Shown: positions 9,559 through 18,369 of the stretch, in pieces
Layout: each line of letters begins with the position of its first letter
Numbering within the stretch: the first letter of the stretch is position 1
Assembly (NCBI GenBank): GCA_048266425.1
Contig: JBLWZN010000014.1
Coordinates: 19,713 to 83,712, forward strand
Source: Cerina sp048266425
Lineage (GTDB): Bacteria > Bacteroidota > Bacteroidia > Flavobacteriales > Flavobacteriaceae
DNA length: 64,000 nucleotides
Direction: 5' to 3'
The notes under the pieces: generated by a model
What the model saw: only the letters and a program-made list of their open reading frames with translations
The model's database searches: none
What the model was told of the DNA's origin: nothing
Program-made: the position numbers and the translations under genes

Positions 9559-10965
9559 ATGCAAACCAGGAAGTGGCAACGGAGATCGATCAGGGTGCTT
9601 ATAGCCTTGGCCATTCTCTTTTTGTTGGTGCGGATTTTCGTTTTTAGGGCAATCGATACGACTCCCTATTTTGAAACGGGATACTACCAGCACACCATTC
9701 AGAAAATGGATGCAAAGATCAGCTCCCTGAGCGAAACCCAAGGTACGCTCCTTGCTGGGTTTGCAAAGGTGAATATCACCCCAAAAATCGTTGACCATTC
9801 CCCAGATCCTGCACGGGGCGAGTTCAATGCCATCAAAATGGCCGGTTTTGGAAATGGGCAAATAGCAAAAGGGGTACACGATTCCCTTTTTGCGAAGGCC
9901 ATTTCACTACAGGTCGGAGAAAAAAAACTCATCTTGATCAGTGCCGATTTGGTCTTTATGCCTGCAACCGTCGTGGCCCAGGTGAAGGAAAACGTTAAGG
10001 ACCAGATTTCGAGGGAGCAACTTATATTTGGCGCCACCCATACCCATTCCAGCATAGGGAATTGCATTCCCGGGGCCGTCGGCAAGAGTTTCGGTGGGGA
10101 GTACCAGCCAGAAGTTGTGCAATGGCTCAGTGATAAGTTTACACAGCTTATCCAAAATGCCCTGGAGGACGTACGGCCTTCTAAATTTGCATCGGACTGC
10201 ATTGGCGTGCCCAACTTGGTCCGCAACCGAATTATTGGAGAAACCGGGAGGCTCAATGACAAATTAAACCTCATCTCGGTAGTTCAAGACAATGGCAACA
10301 CGGCAGTGGTTGGGATTTTTTCTGCCCATGCCACCACGATAGGAACTTGGAACGATGAGTTTAGCGGGGATTACCCCGGATATTACCAGCGTGCCCTTGA
10401 GGCCAAAGGGGTAGACCTGGCCCTGTTCTTTGCGGGCACCGTGGGTAGCCAATCCAACCTGGGCATAGGGGAAAAGTTTGATAAGGCCAAGTATATAGGG
10501 GAAACGTTGGCAGATTCCGCAGAAGTACTGCTCAAAAAAATGAAATACGATTCGATCATGACCTTGGCCCCGATCACAACGGAAATCGAAATTCCAGAAC
10601 TCCAGGCCTTTTATATTACGGATAGATTACGCCTATCCCCCCCTGTTGGAGGGCTGCTGATACCCAAACCGGAATCGATTTATCTTCAGGGCCTTAAATT
10701 AAATAATTTTATTTGGATCGCCATGCCCTATGAACTGAGCGGGGAATACGGGATCGATTTAAAAAATGCATTGGAACTGAAAGGATACAATTCGGCATTT
10801 ACAAGCTTTAATGGTCAATATCTGGGATATATCGTCCCTGAGAAATATTACTATTTCGACACCTATGAGGCCCGTTTGATGGGCTGGTACGGACCAAGTA
10901 TGGGGGATTATTTGATGGAACTTAACTTTAAACTGGCCAATGCACTTACGGGTGACCGTCTATAA
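9559..10965 (+). CDS. Neutral/alkaline ceramidase-like hydrolase (paralogue B)
   Basis: A 468-residue protein with an N-terminal membrane anchor or uncleaved signal (about 11-30). It carries the ceramidase-type metal site: H-T-H at 161-163, a His in F-S-A-H-A (257), a Glu in P-Y-E-L-S-G-E and a Tyr-rich segment Y-L-G-Y-I-V-P. The segment G-V-H-D-S-L is typical of this superfamily. As in the other two copies there is no C-terminal Ig-like domain and the usual Ser motif of ceramidases is not conserved (A-G-T-V-G-S-Q-S-N). Substrate unknown. It follows the BNR lipoprotein by 3 bases. Confidence 0.82.
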   Translation: MQTRKWQRRSIRVLIALAILFLLVRIFVFRAIDTTPYFETGYYQHTIQKMDAKISSLSETQGTLLAGFAKVNITPKIVDHSPDPARGEFNAIKMAGFGNGQIAKGVHDSLFAKAISLQVGEKKLILISADLVFMPATVVAQVKENVKDQISREQLIFGATHTHSSIGNCIPGAVGKSFGGEYQPEVVQWLSDKFTQLIQNALEDVRPSKFASDCIGVPNLVRNRIIGETGRLNDKLNLISVVQDNGNTAVVGIFSAHATTIGTWNDEFSGDYPGYYQRALEAKGVDLALFFAGTVGSQSNLGIGEKFDKAKYIGETLADSAEVLLKKMKYDSIMTLAPITTEIEIPELQAFYITDRLRLSPPVGGLLIPKPESIYLQGLKLNNFIWIAMPYELSGEYGIDLKNALELKGYNSAFTSFNGQYLGYIVPEKYYYFDTYEARLMGWYGPSMGDYLMELNFKLANALTGDRL

Positions 10966-11405
10966 AGTGCGATAACTGCGTTATGCTTGTTTTGAAAACA
11001 GTCATTTACACTAGTAAACTCCTTGATTTTCAAAACTACGCAAGCCTTGTTCTCGAACTTTCTAGTTCAGACACCAAGTATGGAAATGACTTATACGATA
11101 GAGATTATGAAAAAGAATGAAGAAACTAGAAACAAGACTTTCAATTGATTCAAACTTTAATTTAAAAAGTTTTTTTGGACTAATGAGTTTATAGGTTTTT
11201 TAGAGCAGGAGATGGATAGGTTAAGAAATATATGCTGATTTTAGATGCCAGAATTTATTCCCCCTTTGAAGGGGGCAGGGGGATGCTTTTGAAGTATGTT
11301 TATGAGCTTATAAAATTACGATTTATATAAGTTTTAAAGAATACGCTATACAATTTAAACAAGACCAAAAATAGTGGGTTCTTTCTCAATCGAAAATGAC
11401 AAGAA
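10966..11405. other. 440-base intergenic region with an inverted repeat and a G-rich hairpin
   Basis: No credible gene is seen. It holds an imperfect inverted repeat at 10985-11045 built around TTTTGAAAA and TTTTCAAAA, and a CCCCC-TTTGAA-GGGGG hairpin element at 11254-11285. That element is nearly identical to the reverse complement of 44749-44780. Confidence 0.6.
11254..11285 (+). repeat. G-rich hairpin repeat (CCCCCTTTGAAGGGGG type)
   Basis: The stem is CCCCC (11260-11264) and GGGGG (11271-11275) with a TTTGAA loop, followed by CAGGGGGATG. By eye it differs at about one position in 32 from the reverse complement of 44749-44780, so the two are the same dispersed element in opposite orientation. 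Confidence 0.75.
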
Positions 11406-12962
11406 ATGAAGAAATTTTTTAAATACTTGGGGATTTTGATCTTATTGATCGTTTTGGTGATCGGGGGAATTTTTATGTACAACTGGCGTGATCGGCATCC
11501 GGGTTACAGTATCGATATAAACTTTACCAATGACCAACCACAGCAGGTCAGTGCGGGATTTTCCAAAAAACCGATAACCCCTACAATCATCGATACCTGG
11601 AACGATGCCAACAACGATTTCAAGTATAACAAAAAGGATGGCGACACCTACAATGATGTGAACGGCAACGGAAAGTTCGATGCCTTTTGGATTGCGGGGA
11701 TGAGCAATGCCAAACCGGCCCAAGGGGTGCACGACGATGTCTGGTCCCGCGCCATGGTCCTGGACGATGGCAAGCACCGAATCGCCATGGTTTCCCTGGA
11801 TGCCATCGGTTTCCTACAAGGGGACGTCATAGACATCAGGAATCGGGTACCCAAGGAATTAGGCCTCGACTATGTCCTAATTTCATCTACCCATACCCAC
11901 GAAAGCAACGACCTGGTAGGCATATGGGGAGAAAACATGTTCAATTCCGGGGTTAATCCCGCTCAAATGGAATACGTAAAGGAACAGACCGTCGCCTCCA
12001 TCGTAGAGGCGACAAAAAATATTCGGCCCGCCAAGCTGGTCTTTGCCGAAGACCTAACGGGCCGGGATTCCGTCCTGATGAAGGATACCAGAAAACCCAT
12101 AGTTAAGGCGCCTGGAATCCATTTGATGCAGGTTCTCGATGCCGATACGGACAAGACTATGGGAACGCTCATCAATTGGTCCAACCACCCCGAAACCCTG
12201 TGGAGCAAAAACCTTTTGATCAGTTCCGATTTTCCGCATTACGTTCGCGAAGCGGTTGAAAATGGGGTCTACAACGGCAATGAGCTGATGCAGGAAGGCT
12301 TGGGCGGGGTTGCGGTCTACTTTTCCGGCACCATAGGCGGACTCATGGCCCCACATCCCTCCATTGCAATTCACGATCCCTTTACGGGCGAAGCCTATTC
12401 GGAGCCCACCTATGAAAAGACCAAGGCGCTTGGGGACCATATTGCCCTGATGTCATTGGAGGCACTTAAGAAACACGGGGACACAATTGCCGACTCAAAA
12501 ATATCGGTCCGTGCAAAAACTTTGATGGCCCCTTTGGACAATATCACCTTTATCATTGCAAGCGGTATTGGATTGATCAAGATGGGAATGCCCGCGTATT
12601 TTAAAAAGCGAACGGAAGTCGGGGCCATCAGGGTGGGCCCTGCCATGTTTCTAAGCATCCCTGGGGAAATCTATCCGGAAATCGTATATGGAGGCGTGGA
12701 AGCACCTCCAGGAAGGGACTTCGATATACAGCCTGTGGAGGTACCCCCACTTCAGACATTTATCAAGGACAAGTACAAGTTTTACTTGGGACTTTCCAAC
12801 GATGAGATCGGCTATATCATCCCAAAAAGTGAATGGGACGTCAAAAAACCCTATTTGTACAACGATAAGGGCGATACGTACGGGGAAGGAAATTCCCTTG
12901 GTCCCGATACTGCCCCGTTGATCTATAAATCACTAATTGAGGTAATCCAGCAAGTGAAATGA
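11406..12962 (+). CDS. Neutral/alkaline ceramidase-like hydrolase (paralogue C) with calcium-loop insert
   Basis: A 518-residue protein with an N-terminal hydrophobic anchor (about 5-25). The metal-site pattern is again present: H-T-H at 163-165, a His in W-S-N-H-P-E, a Glu in I-P-G-E-I-Y and a Tyr in I-G-Y-I-I-P. Between the first strand and the core is an Asp/Asn-rich insert (about 64-95) ending in D-V-N-G-N-G-K-F-D, which looks like an EF-hand-type calcium loop (D84 to D92). The other two paralogues lack this insert. It is separated from paralogue B by a 440-base repeat-bearing gap, so it is probably transcribed on its own. Confidence 0.82.
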   Translation: MKKFFKYLGILILLIVLVIGGIFMYNWRDRHPGYSIDINFTNDQPQQVSAGFSKKPITPTIIDTWNDANNDFKYNKKDGDTYNDVNGNGKFDAFWIAGMSNAKPAQGVHDDVWSRAMVLDDGKHRIAMVSLDAIGFLQGDVIDIRNRVPKELGLDYVLISSTHTHESNDLVGIWGENMFNSGVNPAQMEYVKEQTVASIVEATKNIRPAKLVFAEDLTGRDSVLMKDTRKPIVKAPGIHLMQVLDADTDKTMGTLINWSNHPETLWSKNLLISSDFPHYVREAVENGVYNGNELMQEGLGGVAVYFSGTIGGLMAPHPSIAIHDPFTGEAYSEPTYEKTKALGDHIALMSLEALKKHGDTIADSKISVRAKTLMAPLDNITFIIASGIGLIKMGMPAYFKKRTEVGAIRVGPAMFLSIPGEIYPEIVYGGVEAPPGRDFDIQPVEVPPLQTFIKDKYKFYLGLSNDEIGYIIPKSEWDVKKPYLYNDKGDTYGEGNSLGPDTAPLIYKSLIEVIQQVK

Positions 12963-12967
12963 AAAAT

Positions 12968-13020
12968 GACCGCTGTCGCTAAAGGATCAAGGACCGCTCC
13001 GAAACTTCGGGGCTAAAGGA
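12968..13020. repeat. Short direct repeat between convergent genes
   Basis: Two copies of a GACCGCT...GCTAAAGGAT unit, starting at 12968 and 12992, fill the gap between the convergent paralogue C and HAD genes. The second copy contains a small CCGAA/TTCGG hairpin without a T-run, so it is not a convincing terminator. Confidence 0.45.
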
Positions 13021-13031
13021 TGAAAGACTTT

Positions 13032-13685
13032 CTAATTGGGGATTTGTCGAATAAATGCATCCGTAATCTCAGAGAAACGGTCCACGATCTGGTCGGCCAG
13101 CATCAATTTGTCCCTCTTTTCGGAATTGGTTATGGCGACGCATTTCATGCCCGCCGCTTTGGCAGATCGTACGCCGTTTTCCGAATCCTCGATAACCAAA
13201 CACGCTCTTGGATCAACCCCCAATTTTTTCGCGGTTAGTAGATATGGCTCGGGATGTGGCTTGCCAAAGACAACGTCTTGCGAAGTTATAACGACCCTAA
13301 ACTTATCCTGTAACTTCAACTTATTTATCACCGTTTGCGCTTCGCTAAGGGTCGAGCTGGTCGTCAGGGCCAAAGTATAGTTTTCGTTTAACCGATCGAT
13401 AAGGTCCACCACCTCTGGGTATATCTTTAATTCGTGTCGGATCAGGTCCAAATAAATTTTAGTTTTGTCGGTTATGATCGGTTCCAGTTTTACTTTGTAA
13501 AGGCTGTATATTTCAATAAGTTCCTTAAATGCAGCAAGATCGGTCCTGCCCAGACAAAATCTCCTGTAGATTTCGGGGGTAATATCCAAACCTACCTGTT
13601 CAAATGCACGTTTGGTCGCCAGTTCATGGCATTCCTCGTCATCGGTAATGACCCCGTTCATGTCAAAGATTACAGTGGTAATCAT
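13032..13685 (-). CDS. HAD-superfamily protein, beta-phosphoglucomutase-like, with Asp-to-Asn change in motif I
   Basis: A 217-residue cytoplasmic HAD protein with a C1-type cap. Motif I reads F-D-M-N-G-V-I, so the nucleophile Asp is present but the second Asp, the usual general acid/base, is Asn. Motif II (T-T-S-S-T), Lys in F-G-K-P-H-P-E and motif IV (V-I-E-D-S-E-N-G) are intact. In family terms this is a sugar-phosphate phosphatase or mutase relative; the Asn suggests altered chemistry. Its start overlaps the stop of the aldolase gene by 4 bases (ATGA-type), so the two are translationally coupled. Acting on the phosphorylated substrate or product of that aldolase is a reasonable inference. 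Confidence 0.88.
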   Translation of the reverse strand: MITTVIFDMNGVITDDEECHELATKRAFEQVGLDITPEIYRRFCLGRTDLAAFKELIEIYSLYKVKLEPIITDKTKIYLDLIRHELKIYPEVVDLIDRLNENYTLALTTSSTLSEAQTVINKLKLQDKFRVVITSQDVVFGKPHPEPYLLTAKKLGVDPRACLVIEDSENGVRSAKAAGMKCVAITNSEKRDKLMLADQIVDRFSEITDAFIRQIPN

Positions 13686-14596
13686 ATCTTATTTTTTAAA
13701 TTCGCCTCAATTTCAAGGATACGGTCAATATGTCCGTCGGATAATTTTTTATGTAGGGAATCAAAGGGCAAAATCGGCTGGCGCACATTAGGGGTAGGAT
13801 AAATGCCTTGGCGGTACAACAATCGCTTAAAAAAATGAATGGAGATATCCAGATGTTGATTTGAAAATGCCAAAACCGGAAGTATTTGTGCGAACAAACT
13901 TTGGGCCCCTAACATATTACCCGCTTCATACCTTCTATATATTTCCGTATAAATATAATGCATTCCTGTTGGCATAAAAGCATGGACTCCCCGCTGTAGT
14001 CCCTCAATCATTTGGGATACGGCCCAACCTCCGCTGACGTTTAAACGACCATTGGTCAGTTCTAAAATTCGGGAATATTTGATACCAGCAGGGACAGTTT
14101 CTATCTTTAGGCAACGAAACGCCTCCACATTTTCGAAAAGATCCAAAATCAATTCATCAGAAAGGCCGTAACCCGTGGCGTCCCAATCTTGTAACATGAT
14201 CATGTCCGGCCCCAGGTCCGCCAGTTTCATAAACTGTTCCTTAAACTGATCTTCGCTCTTAAAGGGTATTTGAAATAGTACATTGCTACAACCCACGTCT
14301 TGGTAGGCCTGCAACAATTTTTTATTTTTCAAAAAATCGCTTTCCCCGGCACCGGCGATTACTGGAACCCTACCTGAAACCGTTTCAAGAACCTTGTCTA
14401 CCATTCGTATCCGTTCCAGTTCGGACAATTTGTAAACTTCGGCCGCCATGGCAGGAACCAAAAAACCAGCTACGCCCGCGTTCAATGCTTCCTCTACATT
14501 ATTTCCCAGGGCAAATAGGTCAATTTTTCCGTCCCGGTCAAAGGGAGTATTGAGGACCGTTACAATTCCCTTAAGGGGAAATAGTTTCCTTTTCAA
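13682..14596 (-). CDS. Dihydrodipicolinate synthase/N-acetylneuraminate lyase superfamily aldolase, atypical
   Basis: A 304-residue TIM-barrel protein of the DapA/NanA superfamily. The Schiff-base Lys is likely Lys164 in C-L-K-I-E. Two canonical features are altered: the G-T-T/S-G-E loop is replaced by P-A-M-A-A-E (48-53), and the region where the catalytic Tyr normally sits (Y-Y-P/Y-Y-N) reads V-L-F-Q-I-P (106-111). It is thus an aldolase or lyase of unknown substrate rather than a clear NanA or DapA. It lies 5 bases after the purple-acid-phosphatase-like gene and overlaps the HAD gene by 4 bases, so it belongs to a four-gene operon. Confidence 0.85.
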   Translation of the reverse strand: MKRKLFPLKGIVTVLNTPFDRDGKIDLFALGNNVEEALNAGVAGFLVPAMAAEVYKLSELERIRMVDKVLETVSGRVPVIAGAGESDFLKNKKLLQAYQDVGCSNVLFQIPFKSEDQFKEQFMKLADLGPDMIMLQDWDATGYGLSDELILDLFENVEAFRCLKIETVPAGIKYSRILELTNGRLNVSGGWAVSQMIEGLQRGVHAFMPTGMHYIYTEIYRRYEAGNMLGAQSLFAQILPVLAFSNQHLDISIHFFKRLLYRQGIYPTPNVRQPILPFDSLHKKLSDGHIDRILEIEANLKNKI

Positions 14597-14601
14597 AATT
14601 A

Positions 14602-16905
14602 TTATTTATGCCGCAGTTCAAAACTATCCAAGATTCCCCCATCGGACCCGTCCCCGTTCATTTTTCTAGCGGTACACTTTAGGTGTTTTCCGTCAATCTC
14701 GAACACAACGTAATGGTAGACATAAAATTCACCCGCATCGGTCTCATCGCTGTTTTTAACCGCTTTATGGTCCGGATAATCAATTTGCTCCCATTCGGAA
14801 TACTTATGGTTGTCCAGATTGGCACCTCCCCCACCAGAAATGATATAGGTAGCATTGTTTCCCTTTCCCGTTTTGGGGTCATACGGAGGGTGGGGCAACC
14901 CCCGTTCATAATCGTGGGTGTGGCCGCTTACCACGACATCCACATCGTTTGCTTCCATAAGGGGAACGATATACTTTCGCAAGGGGGGTTCGCCGTCATA
15001 TGGTCCACCGGACCAAGCCTCGGAATACGGGGGCTGGTGCATTAAGGCAAAGATCCACTCGCTGGTTCCCTTGGCTTTTTTTAGGTCGTTGACAAACCAA
15101 TTGTATTGCTGGCTATTTATGGTGATTCCCTCCCCTTCCTCAAAATTCGACTTGTTGGGATCTAAAAATATAAAATGGGAATTACCGTAATCGACGGAAT
15201 AAAAATACTCTGTGCTGCCGGGGGAAGTCAGCGGATGATCTACATACTTTTCAAAAGGGGGAACTACCCGTTGTTCGCTATAGCCCCCATATTCATGGTT
15301 GCCTATGGCTATATATGTTGGGATAGACCCACTAACATATCTAAGGGGGTAAAAATACTCATCGATCCATCCCGTTAGGTTGGTACCCTTAGACACTACG
15401 TCGCCAATATTCAAGATCATGTCCGCGTGTTCCTCAGCCATCATTTTGACAACATTCCCATGTACTTTGGGATATGATCGGTTGTCCCCATATACAATGA
15501 TTTTTATGGGCGCATCCTTTGGTTTTTTTGTTCTAAACGTACGTACCTCACTCCGCAAGTTCCCGGATTCTACCCTATATTCATAGCTTTCATTGGGATT
15601 TAGGCCTACCAAGGTAATCTGGTGCATGGTCTTCGGGATTTCGTTTTCCACCGCCTCAGCGTTCAGCTGGCCATGTTGTCCATAAACCACCCTGCCATAA
15701 GTTGGGAAGGCGGTTTCCCACATTATGGTAATGGCACCTTCCTGTAAGTTTTGTAAATAGGGCAATATCAAAAATGCAGGTTCCTTTTGCAGCTCTACCT
15801 TCACACTTTCCAAAACACTATTGGTGATCGCCAATCTCTCGGCCAAGTCCAGGTTTCTTGAATCCTCCATCGTTTTGGATACTTTATTGACGATGGCCAT
15901 ATTGGGTTTTGGGTGTCTCTCACAATATCGATCCAACCGATCGATAGCCCATTGGACCTCTCCCATTGTCTTTTTAAGTTGATAAGCCTCATCGGTGATC
16001 AGGCGAACCTCCCGCAGATCACCGGACCCCCATTCGTTCCTGACCTTTATTGCAACGGGGATACTTTCCCCCGCCTTTGCGGAACTGGTTAGAATTATGT
16101 TTCCCTCTCCCTCCGTAAATTGCTGTCGCAACTTACCCTCTACCCATATTTCCCCTTTATCGTTGGCGTTTACCAATAGCCGCAGGGCCCTTCCCCCTAC
16201 CTGAAAAGTATCTATGGTCCTTGGCAAAACTATTTTGGTCCGATACCACGCATGCGTATACTCCCCGCTCCAACTTGCCCCAGTCTTTCTATCCTCCCAG
16301 GATGCATCGTTCAAAGCGGTTGTCGCGGACCTTTCATCGGCATTGTGCTTGTATTTCCAATCGGTCAATTGCAATCCGTCCTTGGGCAAGGGAAAAGCGA
16401 TACCCTCCAAAAATTCACCATAGCCTTTGGGCATGCCTACAAGTCGCGCATTGTAAAAGCGACTGTTGTAATTTCCATTTTTGGTCTTAACCTGTATGCT
16501 GTATTTCTGGCCCAATTTCGCTGACCGGCACAATATTCCCTTACCCGCATAACCGTTGGTCATAAAAAGTTCCTTTCCATCCACGAAAACAGTAGCTCCC
16601 GGATCAACGCTTATATGCAAAACAATATCGAGTCCCACTAATTCCTTTGGAACGGAAACTTCACGTTTAAACCATTTAATCCCATTTTTCTCCCAGAAAG
16701 GCTTGTTTAACGCTTCCTCCTTCCAGAGTTTAGGAGTATCGGCCATCACCTTTTCCATGGAGAGGTCTCCCTCATGGGCCAACCATCCATCAAGTTCAAG
16801 GTAGGGATGGGGTTCCAGGGTTTGGGTGACCCATTCCTTTTGTGCGGTCAGACCCTGCGCCATCAAGAGCGACAAAAAGGGAATTAGGATAAAGGGAATT
16901 CTCAT
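14602..16905 (-). CDS. Multidomain purple-acid-phosphatase-like metallophosphoesterase
   Basis: A 767-residue exported protein with a signal peptide at 1-21. There are two GH2-like jelly-roll segments (about 70-160 and 180-300), a helical linker (about 305-375), a fibronectin-type domain typical of purple acid phosphatases (about 376-460) and a calcineurin-like catalytic domain (about 465-760). Metal-site motifs are G-D-N-R (473-476), N-I-G-D-V-V (499-504), G-N-H-E (535-538), M-H-Q-P-P and G-H-T-H-D-Y-E-R. Paired jelly-roll domains before a phosphatase suggest carbohydrate binding and a phosphorylated glycan substrate, which is inference. It is the second gene of a minus-strand operon, with gaps of 34 and 5 bases. 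Confidence 0.88.
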   Translation of the reverse strand: MRIPFILIPFLSLLMAQGLTAQKEWVTQTLEPHPYLELDGWLAHEGDLSMEKVMADTPKLWKEEALNKPFWEKNGIKWFKREVSVPKELVGLDIVLHISVDPGATVFVDGKELFMTNGYAGKGILCRSAKLGQKYSIQVKTKNGNYNSRFYNARLVGMPKGYGEFLEGIAFPLPKDGLQLTDWKYKHNADERSATTALNDASWEDRKTGASWSGEYTHAWYRTKIVLPRTIDTFQVGGRALRLLVNANDKGEIWVEGKLRQQFTEGEGNIILTSSAKAGESIPVAIKVRNEWGSGDLREVRLITDEAYQLKKTMGEVQWAIDRLDRYCERHPKPNMAIVNKVSKTMEDSRNLDLAERLAITNSVLESVKVELQKEPAFLILPYLQNLQEGAITIMWETAFPTYGRVVYGQHGQLNAEAVENEIPKTMHQITLVGLNPNESYEYRVESGNLRSEVRTFRTKKPKDAPIKIIVYGDNRSYPKVHGNVVKMMAEEHADMILNIGDVVSKGTNLTGWIDEYFYPLRYVSGSIPTYIAIGNHEYGGYSEQRVVPPFEKYVDHPLTSPGSTEYFYSVDYGNSHFIFLDPNKSNFEEGEGITINSQQYNWFVNDLKKAKGTSEWIFALMHQPPYSEAWSGGPYDGEPPLRKYIVPLMEANDVDVVVSGHTHDYERGLPHPPYDPKTGKGNNATYIISGGGGANLDNHKYSEWEQIDYPDHKAVKNSDETDAGEFYVYHYVVFEIDGKHLKCTARKMNGDGSDGGILDSFELRHK

Positions 16906-16939
16906 GGTGATAAGTAATTAGGGATGTTTTAGACCGGGA

Positions 16940-18073
16940 TTATTTTACATCCCTTCTCTTGACCTTGATCGTATCGAACTCGTTCCCATCTATATCGATG
17001 ACGTGCAAAATAGCCTCGTCCAGCTTTACTTCAACATTTATAAAGTGTTCAATTTTCTTATAGCTAACGGTTTCTGGCTGTGGGGCATCAATATCGTACA
17101 AAGGGGCTCCACCTCCCGCAGAGGTAATAAAGTGGACTCCTTTGTCATATGCATGATGGTAATGGTGGTCGTGACCGTTGAGAAAAACCTGTACCCCATA
17201 TCGCGAAAAAATATCGCCCCAAAAAGCACGGACCTTTTTGGATTCCTCTACCCGGCTCTTTTTTACACTATATAAGGTCTGGTGTTGAAATATAAAGACA
17301 AAACCCGCTTGATGGTTCAATTTCAAAACCTGCTCCAACCATTCTTTCTCCTTTTTTAGATATTCGATACCAGATTGCTCCCAGTAGGCATCCTCATTGC
17401 CCTCCGTGGTATAGGCGGGGATGGAGGTACGGTGTCCTTCACTGTCCAAAACAATAAAGAGCGCATCCCCAACGGTAAAATAATAATAGCGTTCGTTATT
17501 GGGAAGATCAAAAAAGTTGTAGTAATACGGGGAATCCTTTTCGTGATTTCCCAACACCGGATAGTAGGGGGTGTTCTTCATAAAATCGTGATTGATCTCA
17601 AAAAAAGATTCCCAGTCCTTCATGGACCAACCGTTGGAGACCAGGTCGCCCGAGTTGACGATAAATCGTGGATCCCTTTTGGTTACCTGTTCTATTATTT
17701 TTTTATGAACATTGTTACGGGTTCGCGTATCGCCAATGACAACAAAATTGTAAGGAACAATCTTGTCGGGAAAGGTGGTCAGGGTACCCTTTCCTTCGTC
17801 AGAACCATCGTTTAAGACATCGTAAGAATACTTGGTATCCGGTTTTAGTCCCTGAAAATAGATGGCATGCTGCTTGTATTCCCGAATGGTATCCGTTTTT
17901 CCGGCAGGGTCCGTAACCGTCATACTACCTTCCAGGGTCGACCAACATACAGCGGCATCCTTAGTTCCCATTTGTTGTATATAGGGTCCGAAGGCAATTT
18001 TTTTTCCGGTTTGATCTTGGGAATTTCCAAGGTTAAAAAGCAATAAAAGCGATATCGATAAAATTCTTTGCAT
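16940..18073 (-). CDS. Purple-acid-phosphatase-type metallophosphoesterase
   Basis: A 377-residue secreted protein with a signal peptide (about 1-18). A short fibronectin-like N-terminal domain is followed by a calcineurin-like catalytic domain: G-D-T-R, N-S-G-D-L-V, G-N-H-E, F-Q-H-Q-T and G-H-D-H-H-Y-H-H, a complete metal-binding set. I start at ATG 18073, not at the upstream 18115, because it gives a clean signal peptide. It heads the four-gene operon that continues with the larger phosphatase, the aldolase and the HAD protein. A TATATTTG element lies about 87 bases upstream. Confidence 0.88.
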   Translation of the reverse strand: MQRILSISLLLLFNLGNSQDQTGKKIAFGPYIQQMGTKDAAVCWSTLEGSMTVTDPAGKTDTIREYKQHAIYFQGLKPDTKYSYDVLNDGSDEGKGTLTTFPDKIVPYNFVVIGDTRTRNNVHKKIIEQVTKRDPRFIVNSGDLVSNGWSMKDWESFFEINHDFMKNTPYYPVLGNHEKDSPYYYNFFDLPNNERYYYFTVGDALFIVLDSEGHRTSIPAYTTEGNEDAYWEQSGIEYLKKEKEWLEQVLKLNHQAGFVFIFQHQTLYSVKKSRVEESKKVRAFWGDIFSRYGVQVFLNGHDHHYHHAYDKGVHFITSAGGGAPLYDIDAPQPETVSYKKIEHFINVEVKLDEAILHVIDIDGNEFDTIKVKRRDVK

Positions 18074-18159
18074 AGCACTGATTTTTTTTGATTTAAAATG
18101 AAACAAGGCCAACAATTATTGGAACCCCAAACTGGGTTGCCCTGCAAATAGACTAGGTC

Positions 18160-18167
18160 CAAATATA
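18160..18167 (-). promoter_or_regulatory. Bacteroidota -7 element (TATATTTG) for the 18073 operon
   Basis: CAAATATA on the plus strand reads TATATTTG on the minus strand and fits the TAnnTTTG consensus. It lies 87 bases before the start at 18073 in the divergent gap. No convincing -33 TTG at the ideal distance was seen. Confidence 0.35.
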
Positions 18168-18369
18168 TCGCATTCCGTTGTCATTGGCTTCAGATATATT
18201 ATTCAAAACATATGGTTTCTTGATGGAATATTGATCTGTTTTATACAATCCCAAACCTTAACTTATCAAACTAATGAAGGTAACTGGAAGGATTAATACG
18301 CCTTGTTTTAAAGTAGACTAAACTTTTTCTTTGTTCATGCTACAGCAATACGTAACTTTTGGGATTTTT

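Noticed and set aside
13682..14596. N-acetylneuraminate lyase (nanA) completing a sialic-acid pathway with the AGE and BNR genes
   Set aside because: The active-site loop and Tyr region do not match NanA, and the three gene types lie in different operons up to 13 kb apart.
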